Origin: Candidatus Borrarchaeota archaeon
GTDB lineage: Archaea; Asgardarchaeota; Sifarchaeia; Borrarchaeales; Borrarchaeaceae
NCBI GenBank assembly: GCA_016840645.1
Contig: JAEORY010000077.1
Coordinates: 1-12,019, forward strand
DNA: 12,019 bases
Direction of reading: 5' to 3'
The translations under genes and the position numbers were made by a program. This document shows positions 1 through 5,269 of the stretch, piece by piece. The notes below the pieces were generated by a model, which made no database searches, was not told where the DNA came from, and worked only from the letters and a program-made list of their open reading frames with translations. Position 1 is the stretch's first letter, and each line of letters begins with the position of its first letter.

Positions 1-552
1 TCGTCCACCACCATCGGTGTTCCACTCCACTGGATTAAACCTAATTTTATCGCCCACTACTACACCTAGAAGATCTGCTGTTCTTCGCTGAATAAACACC
101 TTTTTGCCTTCCAGATCGAACTCACCTTCAAGGATACGAATCTGTCCAATTCCGAGTTCTTGTTCTCTATCAACATCCATACCGATCAGTTCAAGGTCGA
201 TTTCTATTTGCTCAGTACCTTCCTTAATTACTTCAACCTCTATGAGTGCCCTAAGGCGTGGTGAAACGCCCTGAACACCATCCACACTTTCTGCAAAAGA
301 ACGTGGCTCTGCTTCTAGGTATATAGCGTCATTGAAATCTGGATTTATTTCGTCATCCGTGTTTCGAGTAATCATAAAGTCGATAATTCCTTCATTTTGT
401 TCAGCCTGGTCGATGTAAGAATAACTGTATGAATCAACTGTTGCATTCATACCTGTAAGCAACGCGACTGAGACAATAATACCCATTATGCCCAGTATGG
501 TACGTGCTTTTTTACGACGCATTCCAGTGAACAAATAACGCAAGTAACTCAT
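1..552 (-). CDS. FtsX/MacB-type ABC transporter permease, N-terminal part (operon II)
   Basis: Partial gene: 184 codons are in the window and the rest lies before position 1. The protein starts MSYLRYLFTGMRRKKARTIL, a basic juxtamembrane stretch followed by a hydrophobic helix at about residues 19-35. This is the classic N-terminus of FtsX-like permeases. A soluble extracytoplasmic domain of MacB_PCD type follows, with pieces such as SVDGVQGVSPRLRALIEV and ELGIGQIRILEGEF. The ATG at 550-552 is the first usable start: two ATGs just upstream run straight into TAA. GAGG lies 8 bases before it. The start is 15 bases below the stop of the ABC ATPase, so the two are surely co-transcribed and form one transporter. 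Unlike the larger permease at 5270-8233, it has no extra N-terminal helix. The substrate is unknown; MacB/LolD-type systems move peptides, lipids or lipoproteins rather than small ions. Confidence 0.88.
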   Translation of the reverse strand, partial: MSYLRYLFTGMRRKKARTILGIMGIIVSVALLTGMNATVDSYSYSYIDQAEQNEGIIDFMITRNTDDEINPDFNDAIYLEAEPRSFAESVDGVQGVSPRLRALIEVEVIKEGTEQIEIDLELIGMDVDREQELGIGQIRILEGEFDLEGKKVFIQRRTADLLGVVVGDKIRFNPVEWNTDGGGR

Positions 553-567
553 TATTACATCCTCATA

Positions 568-1284
568 CTAGTTAGTTATTTTGGTCTTGTCATTGATTTC
601 TTCGTTTAGAATTTTGCCATCGATCATATTGATTACACGGTCTGCATAGGTAGCCATTTCGGAGTCATGTGTAACCATAATCAATGTTTCTCCTTTTTCA
701 TGGATCGATTTCAATAGTTCCATTACCATCTTTCCATTTTTGGAGTCAAGGTCACCGGTTGGCTCATCCAAGAAGAGAATCGGTGGATCGTTTGCAAGAG
801 CTCTGGCAACAGCAATTCGTTGTTGCTCTCCTCCACTTAATTCGGAGGGTATATGTCTGGCACGAGCTTCAAGACCTACCATTCGTAATAATTCTAAAGC
901 TCGCTCTTGTCTTTTCTTTTTGGGGATCTTCAGGAAAGTCATAGGCATTTCTACGTTTTCTAAAGCGGTCAACAATTCAAATAACTGAAATGTCTGAAAA
1001 ACAAGACCAATTTTACGTAAGCGGATCTCAGCTAACTCATCGTCACTAAGAGCTGCAATATTTTCCCCATCAATGAAAATGTCACCCATTGTTGGCGTGT
1101 CTATAGCAGCTAAGCAGTTGATCAAAGTCGATTTTCCCGAGCCACTAGGACCCATGAGTGCTATGAATTCGCCTTTTTTCACGTCTAAATCTATGCCACG
1201 AACCGCCTGTACGGCAAGTGAACCTGAGACATATGTTTTGTGAAGGTTGATTGTCTTTAAGATCGTCGAATTTTCTTTATTCAA
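568..1284 (-). CDS. MacB/LolD-type ABC transporter ATPase (operon II)
   Basis: A 238-aa nucleotide-binding subunit that powers the adjacent FtsX-type permease at the cytoplasmic face. Motifs are complete: Walker A GPSGSGKS (45-52), Q-loop Gln 97, signature LSGGEQQR (149-156), Walker B ILFLDEP (169-175) with the D-loop after it, and switch His 206 (VTHD). The spacing and the run GEFIALMGPSGSGKSTLIN are typical of the MacB/LolD/FtsE group. The start is TTG at 1282-1284: an in-frame TAG lies three codons upstream, so no earlier start exists, and GAGG(T) sits about 9 bases before it. The gene follows the regulator gene after 79 bases with no U-tract on the coding strand, which argues for read-through from the upstream membrane protein and regulator. 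Family assignment is firm; substrate is not. Confidence 0.95.
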   Translation of the reverse strand: MNKENSTILKTINLHKTYVSGSLAVQAVRGIDLDVKKGEFIALMGPSGSGKSTLINCLAAIDTPTMGDIFIDGENIAALSDDELAEIRLRKIGLVFQTFQLFELLTALENVEMPMTFLKIPKKKRQERALELLRMVGLEARARHIPSELSGGEQQRIAVARALANDPPILFLDEPTGDLDSKNGKMVMELLKSIHEKGETLIMVTHDSEMATYADRVINMIDGKILNEEINDKTKITN

Positions 1285-1363
1285 CTTTTTCTACCTCTTT
1301 TGGAATGGGGTTGCTGAAAGAAGTATTAGCAAATAAATCTTTCTTTCATACCATTTTTTTACT

Positions 1364-1987
1364 TCACGCACTTTCATACATTTTTAGGAAATTTAACAAT
1401 TTTTCTCGGAACATAACGTATTCTTCATTTTGGTTTAGGAGATAAAGGGTCATGAGCGAGAAGGCGTCTTTTATTATCGAAGGATCTTTATTTTTTAAAA
1501 TTTCAGGATTTTTTGGTGAAATTTCTTCTTTTAGTTTATTTTCAAGGTTGATGAATTCTTTTATATGCTCTGATGCTTCGATGTAATTTTCAGGATCAAT
1601 ATTGATATTATAAGCTTTTAACGTGTCTATTAAACCTGTTACACGGCTTTCGAGCCATTGAGTAACATCTCTATGAGTCACATCTTTGCCTGTTAATACA
1701 CTAAAATCAACTCTAAAATCTCTGGCTACGGCGCGGTAAAACTTCATAACTATATTTTTTTCAATTTCTTGGCGCGTTTCTTCAACTAGTCCTGCCTCCT
1801 GCAAGACTTTTATATGATGGTATACCGTACCAGGATTAATCTTCTCTCCTGTCATCTCTATCAACATTTTTGTCAATTGTTGCACCGTATATTCTTGGAC
1901 AATAAGAAGCTGCAGTATTTTCGATCTCCAACTAGAGAGGAGTGCTTTCAAAACTTCCACATTTCTCAACACCATAACTTGTTTCAT
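1364..1987 (-). CDS. Winged-helix (ArsR/HTH_20-type) transcriptional regulator, copy B
   Basis: A 207-aa protein. Residues 10-90 form a winged helix: helix 1 with RSKILQLLI, a recognition-helix region TVYHHIKVLQEAGLVEE, and a wing ending in KNIVMKFYRAVAR. The remaining ~115 residues are predicted mostly helical, without membrane segments, and could be a dimerisation or sensing domain. It is clearly paralogous to copy A (3119-3718). Shared blocks include RSKILQLLI, GLVEETR, FYRAVAR, NLENK and KEEI.PKNPE. Copy B has about six extra residues (around MTGEKINPG, 45-53) just before the recognition helix. The ATG at 1985-1987 has AGGAG 10 bases upstream and aligns with the start of copy A. It begins 25 bases after the membrane protein gene, in operon II. 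I infer that it, or copy A, binds the palindromes at 3012-3035 and 9881-9904. Confidence 0.85.
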   Translation of the reverse strand: MKQVMVLRNVEVLKALLSSWRSKILQLLIVQEYTVQQLTKMLIEMTGEKINPGTVYHHIKVLQEAGLVEETRQEIEKNIVMKFYRAVARDFRVDFSVLTGKDVTHRDVTQWLESRVTGLIDTLKAYNINIDPENYIEASEHIKEFINLENKLKEEISPKNPEILKNKDPSIIKDAFSLMTLYLLNQNEEYVMFREKLLNFLKMYESA

Positions 1988-2012
1988 TTAGAAACTACTC
2001 CTACGCACTTTT

Positions 2013-2852
2013 TTAGAACAGACTAATTGGTGACTCCTCTTCTGAAACCTGTTGCTTCTTTGGGATTCTGTAATTGTAGTAAAGCTTTGTGAAGGTGATT
2101 GACATCATCGGAAACAGCACAAAAAGGAAACAAACGAAGGCTATCACTGCTAGAATAGCTGGAGTGAATACAGGTATGAATCTATGTGTCAAAATAGCGT
2201 TTCTGGTCGTTAATGCCAAGGTTGGGCTAAGAAGTAAGTAGTATAGTATAGTAAAAAATCCAAGCACTCCCAAGACCATTTTTGGATCTTCTCGTAAGAA
2301 ATTTAAGCTTGTTTTAATTGATTCAATAGCATTTGACTCATCAATGACAGCAGCAGGTATTGAGATAACAAATGGTGCTAGTAGGAAAAATATAATTATA
2401 AAAACGATAATAGCAAGACCTCTTAAAAGTTCAAAGTTTGTGCCTACACCCAAGAAGAGGCGCATCAGTGTCAATGGGACAACGATTAGGATTGCGATTA
2501 CGAGACCAACTCCTATAAAACTTAAGCCGTGTTTTTTTACATAATAGAGCGTGTTTTCTGCCTTTGTATCTTCGAATTCGATTAGTTCTTTTCCAAGTCC
2601 ACAGAAACTTCCCATAACGACGCTATTGAAGGTTATGCCGATTATTGCCATTATTGAAACTAATATTGGGTTTAAGAAGGCTGGCGAAGTTTCTCTCGTA
2701 ATTCCAAGATAATTCGCAGTAGCCATCGTAGGAACTAATAAGATCGCCAAAGCAAAAAACAACAAAATCTCTGACAGAATGAAGCTTAACCATCCTTGTT
2801 TCCAAATTCTAAAGCCTTCTTTTAGCAACTCTGTTATTGAGGTCGTTGCCAT
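2013..2852 (-). CDS. Six-helix membrane protein, copy B (GPDPase_memb/DUF-type fold suspected)
   Basis: A 279-aa polytopic membrane protein. About six hydrophobic segments are visible near 21-45, 58-84, 110-134, 143-170, 190-215 and 228-255. A hydrophilic loop carries CGLGKELIEFEDTKAENTL (84-102). The stretch IDESNAIESIKTSLNFLRE before helix 5 recalls the amphipathic segment of the glycerophosphodiesterase membrane-domain (GPDPase_memb/YciC-like) superfamily; that link is a memory-based guess. The charged C-terminal tail ends VSEEESPISLF. I place the start at 2850-2852: GGAGG stands 11 bases upstream, and paralogue A has the identical spacing and aligns from its own first Met (KEGFRIW / KEGFKIW). 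A longer in-frame GTG at 2924 has no ribosome binding site. It is first gene of operon II, before regulator B, behind a box A and a palindromic operator. Function unknown. Confidence 0.85.
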   Translation of the reverse strand: MATTSITELLKEGFRIWKQGWLSFILSEILLFFALAILLVPTMATANYLGITRETSPAFLNPILVSIMAIIGITFNSVVMGSFCGLGKELIEFEDTKAENTLYYVKKHGLSFIGVGLVIAILIVVPLTLMRLFLGVGTNFELLRGLAIIVFIIIFFLLAPFVISIPAAVIDESNAIESIKTSLNFLREDPKMVLGVLGFFTILYYLLLSPTLALTTRNAILTHRFIPVFTPAILAVIAFVCFLFVLFPMMSITFTKLYYNYRIPKKQQVSEEESPISLF

Positions 2853-2991
2853 ATCATCAATAACCTCCATGAAGTCTTCTAGTAAGATTTGTTTACATTC
2901 GATTTTCAAAAAAAGTGTTTGCACGCTGGTACACTGTCTTAATCCTTTCTAATGCTGTCTTCTCACTAATCTTTTAATCTCCATTTTTTTT

Positions 2992-3009
2992 AATTATTTA
3001 TAAATAATT
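2992..3009. repeat. 18-base perfect AT-only palindrome beside the operator
   Basis: AATTATTTATAAATAATT reads the same on both strands. It lies two bases from the palindromic operator, in the leader of operon II. It contains TTTATAAATAA, so it might act as a second box A or an extra protein-binding site. Being entirely A/T in an AT-rich spacer, it could also be chance. Confidence 0.5.
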
Positions 3010-3011
3010 CA

Positions 3012-3035
3012 TACGTTTGAAATAAATCAAACGTA
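3012..3035. promoter_or_regulatory. Palindromic operator of operon II
   Basis: Arms TACGTTTGA (3012-3020) and TCAAACGTA (3027-3035) are exact reverse complements separated by six bases (AATAAA). The same architecture recurs at 9881-9904 upstream of the Yip1/ABC operon, with one base changed symmetrically in both arms. The site lies just downstream of a box A, covering the expected transcription start, which suits repression. A two-fold site of this size fits a dimeric winged-helix protein; the regulators at 1364-1987 and 3119-3718 are the obvious candidates. The binding partner is inferred. Confidence 0.75.
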
Positions 3036-3048
3036 CAATGAACATCAA

Positions 3049-3056
3049 TATATAAA
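3049..3056 (-). promoter_or_regulatory. Archaeal box A (TATA) of operon II
   Basis: The minus strand reads TTTATATA, an exact match to the archaeal box A consensus. Counting 22-27 bases downstream from its centre puts transcription start near 3026-3030, inside the palindromic operator. The leader to the membrane protein start would be about 175 bases. Confidence 0.6.
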
Positions 3057-3068
3057 AATCTTTTCATG

Positions 3069-3080
3069 AAAAAAAGAAAA
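3069..3080 (-). terminator. U-tract terminator after regulator A
   Basis: On the minus strand, TTTT then C then TTTTTTT follows regulator A about 40 bases past its stop and just before the box A of operon II. Archaeal intrinsic termination needs only such U-tracts. It would separate the copy A pair from operon II. Confidence 0.5.
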
Positions 3081-3118
3081 CCAATCAAGCCTTTCGGTAA
3101 AAATAGTGCTGTAATTCT

Positions 3119-3718
3119 TCACGTTTTTTCATATTTCCGCAGAAAAGAGATCAGTTTTTCTCGCGCATTGATTAAATCATTGTCTTGATTTTGATGATAC
3201 ATTTCCATGAGGGATGAAATATCTTCACGTATGGAGGGTGCTATATTATTCAAGAGTTCAGGATTTTTTGGTGGTATCTCTTCCTTTATCTTGTTTTCGA
3301 GGTTGACGAACTCTGTTAAATACTTTACAGCATCAGGAAATTTTTCTTTTGGGATTACAATATTATACACTTGCAAACCAGTAATTATGCTTTCTACACG
3401 GCTCTTGACCCATTTGGTAACCTCTTCATCAGCCTTGTCAGTAATTATACTAAAATCAACCTTGAACTGCCTCGCTACCGCACGGTAAAACCGCATCATG
3501 ATATTCTTTTCCATTTCTGTACGCGTTTCTTCAACGAGTCCAGCGTCCTGTAAACCTTTTACATGATAATATGCTGAGCCGGCAGATGTTTCTAACTTAT
3601 TTGCCAATTGTTGAACTGCAAGTTCTTCGTTGATAAGAAGTTGTAAGATCTTCGATCGGATCGGTGATATAAGTGATTTCAGAACTTCCTTATCTCTTAC
3701 AACCATAGTTTGTTGCAT
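3119..3718 (-). CDS. Winged-helix (ArsR/HTH_20-type) transcriptional regulator, copy A
   Basis: A 199-aa DNA-binding regulator, paralogue of copy B. The winged helix spans about 10-85: SPIRSKILQLLIN, AVQQLANKLE, recognition helix SAGSAYYHVKGLQDAGLVEE and a wing ending MMRFYRAVAR. The helical C-terminal part carries VNLENKIKEEIPPKNPELL (138-156), almost the same in copy B. I chose the ATG at 3716-3718 because AGGTGA precedes it by 8 bases and because MQQTMVVRDKEVLKSL then aligns residue by residue with MKQVMVLRNVEVLKAL of copy B. A GTG four codons upstream lacks a good ribosome binding site. It follows membrane protein A by 55 bases. Copy A lacks the six-residue insertion seen in the HTH of copy B. 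It is a candidate repressor for the two palindromic operators; no such palindrome lies before its own operon. Confidence 0.85.
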   Translation of the reverse strand: MQQTMVVRDKEVLKSLISPIRSKILQLLINEELAVQQLANKLETSAGSAYYHVKGLQDAGLVEETRTEMEKNIMMRFYRAVARQFKVDFSIITDKADEEVTKWVKSRVESIITGLQVYNIVIPKEKFPDAVKYLTEFVNLENKIKEEIPPKNPELLNNIAPSIREDISSLMEMYHQNQDNDLINAREKLISFLRKYEKT

Positions 3719-3773
3719 TTCAGGTTTCACCTAAGTCGCTTTTTTGTATTGGATCGTTTGCAAAATATCTTCG

Positions 3774-4643
3774 TTAAAGTAGCCTTATTGGCAGATCTTC
3801 TTCAGAAACCTCCTCCTTTTCTGGGAGTTTGTAATCATAGTAAAATTTTGTAAACGTGACGCACATTACCGGGAGAATCACAAAAATACAAACAAAGAAT
3901 GCTATAACAGCAAATGTGCCAAGAACACCGGCTAATATCACAGCAAAGGGTGTTTGAACAAATCCGATTATTAAACCTATGATAGGAAGCGCAAGTAAAA
4001 CAACGAAAATGACAATAAATGACGCTAGCAATACTGATATTGTCTTAGGATTCTTTCTGAAAGCGTGAAAACTGGTTTTTATTGATTCAATTGGCCCTAT
4101 ATCCTCTATAAGGCATGCTGGTATTGAGAGGGCGAAAGGAACGAAGAGGAAAAAGACAACAATAAACGATAAAATGCTAACTGCAATACCTGCCCACAGA
4201 TTTAATGAGAGAGCAGGTAAGATGTTTATGAAGGCGAAGGTGATACCTACAACCATAAACGGCCCAATAACTACAGCTCCGATTATGATACCTATCGCAG
4301 CAAATCGTAAACCAAAACTTTTAATGTAGTGCAGAGTGTTTTCGGCTCGGGTATCTTCGATCTCGATGAGTTCTTTTCCTAGACCGCACATCGTTCCGAT
4401 AACAATAAAATTAAATGCGATGCCAAAAACTGTTACCGTAAAAGCTGTTATCGCTACTGAAATCAAACTTTCTTCAAAATAAACTCCAATACCCGCAATA
4501 CCCGCAATGCCAAAACTCACTGGGATCAATACGATTATAAAAACAAATGATAGCAAAATTACAGCAAGTATGAAGCTTAACCATCCTTTTCTCCAGATCT
4601 TGAATCCTTCTTTTATCCGTCTAATAACTGAGATCTTATTCAT
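3774..4643 (-). CDS. Six-helix membrane protein, copy A (GPDPase_memb/DUF-type fold suspected)
   Basis: A 289-aa integral membrane protein, paralogous to copy B (2013-2852). It shares GWLSFIL, CGLGKELIE.EDT.AENTL, IPA..I, PIESIKTS/AIESIKTS and the tail YY.Y..P.K..VSEE..PI.L. Hydrophobic segments lie near 21-50, 58-84, 112-140, 147-178, 202-230 and 233-262. No enzyme active site is evident. The start at 4641-4643 has GGAGG 11 bases upstream, exactly as in copy B; an extension to an ATG at 4682 has no Shine-Dalgarno support and no counterpart in the paralogue. It is first in a two-gene unit with regulator A, behind its own box A at about 4716-4723. The fixed partnership with a regulator in both copies suggests a link between membrane state and transcription, which is inference. 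Confidence 0.85.
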   Translation of the reverse strand: MNKISVIRRIKEGFKIWRKGWLSFILAVILLSFVFIIVLIPVSFGIAGIAGIGVYFEESLISVAITAFTVTVFGIAFNFIVIGTMCGLGKELIEIEDTRAENTLHYIKSFGLRFAAIGIIIGAVVIGPFMVVGITFAFINILPALSLNLWAGIAVSILSFIVVFFLFVPFALSIPACLIEDIGPIESIKTSFHAFRKNPKTISVLLASFIVIFVVLLALPIIGLIIGFVQTPFAVILAGVLGTFAVIAFFVCIFVILPVMCVTFTKFYYDYKLPEKEEVSEEDLPIRLL

Positions 4644-4709
4644 CTTATCTAAAACCTCCGATGATAACCATCCATACATCAAGCACGATAACAGATAAAT
4701 GTGGATATT

Positions 4710-4724
4710 CCTTATTATATAAGG
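4710..4724 (-). promoter_or_regulatory. Probable box A and inverted repeat upstream of membrane protein A
   Basis: CCTTATTATATAAGG is an inverted repeat (CCTTAT / ATAAGG, 3-base spacer). On the minus strand it contains CTTATATA (4716-4723), a good box A. Transcription would begin near 4695, about 50 bases before the start codon. The TACGTTT-type operator of the two ABC operons is not found here. Confidence 0.45.
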
Positions 4725-4801
4725 TTTTATTTCTTCCTTTGATTGTTAGGACTCTTGTAATGACACAACCTGTATAGTTTATCACTCCGCCGCAAGAAGA
4801 T

Positions 4802-5045
4802 CCCTCAACGTGTTGGGGGGATGAAGTGCGTTACTTGTTTCACTTTCACGATACTCCCTAACCTTTAAGTACTGATTCGCATAGATCGTAAGTAGAATTG
4901 AGCTGAGGTAACACTCGCCGGTTCTCACATTAACTTCACATCGCGTTCAGGGCAGGAACTGCCCGTAGAGCCTGTTTGACATATCCCGTTGGGGAATGGA
5001 TGATTCAGGAAGCCAGCCTACTTTTAGGTGGTAGTTCACGATCAA
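4802..5045 (+). mobile_element. Probable decayed IS200/IS605-type (TnpB / omega-RNA) remnant
   Basis: This non-coding stretch appears more GC-rich than its surroundings and carries three hairpins. One is CCCTCAA-CGTG-TTGGGGG (4802-4819, one G-U pair). The second is a perfect GGGCAG-GAA-CTGCCC (4950-4964) running into CCCGTAGAGCC. The third is near GAAGCCAGCCTACTTTTAGG, where CCTA-CTTT-TAGG pairs. From memory, CAGGAACTGCCCGTAGAG and GAAGCC followed by a hairpin are typical of the 3' end of archaeal tnpB genes and their right-end/omega RNA. One frame reads AGTARRAC, resembling the TnpB tail. No intact reading frame remains, so this would be a relic or a non-autonomous derivative. Terminal boundaries cannot be fixed by eye. 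It could alternatively be an unrelated structured RNA. Confidence 0.4.
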
Positions 5046-5105
5046 GAAATTTGTCATGTACGAGTTGGCTATGGTCAAAAGTGATCCTAAATTCAGACAT
5101 CCTTT

Positions 5106-5192
5106 CTAAATTAGGCCATATAAGATGACCAATACACATAAACAGAGCAATAGCAAAGTCCAACAAACATTTTCGTTCATAAGACCTGACAT
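5106..5192 (-). CDS. 28-residue single-helix membrane microprotein (operon I tail)
   Basis: A short frame in the gap after the large permease. It starts ATG at 5190-5192, with AGAGGAG ending 6 bases upstream, one of the strongest ribosome binding sites in the window. It encodes 28 residues and stops at TAG (5106-5108). The product starts MSGLMNENVCW and continues as one uninterrupted hydrophobic helix, TLLLLCLCVLVILYGLI, with three cysteines overall. The gene has the same orientation as the permease and lies 77 bases after its stop, so it probably shares the transcript. Small one-helix proteins often bind and tune transporters, so an accessory role for this ABC system is a reasonable but untested inference. 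I do not recognise the sequence. Its shortness means coding status rests on the ribosome binding site and hydrophobic composition. Confidence 0.55.
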   Translation of the reverse strand: MSGLMNENVCWTLLLLCLCVLVILYGLI

Positions 5193-5269
5193 GTTTATCT
5201 CCTCTTTTTTGTCGTTTTTTGTTTTTTATTGAATAAAGGAAAGAAAAGGATAGAAGAAGTGTACACAGA

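Noticed and set aside
2949..2984. 11-codon frame in the operon II leader starting after an A-run
   Set aside because: No ribosome binding site and too short; a leaderless peptide from the internal TATA is possible but unsupported.
5200..5228. Three plus-strand T-runs as a terminator
   Set aside because: They may end a plus-strand RNA from the IS-like relic, but they are equally just the A-rich leader before the ribosome binding site of the microprotein; no plus-strand gene is established.
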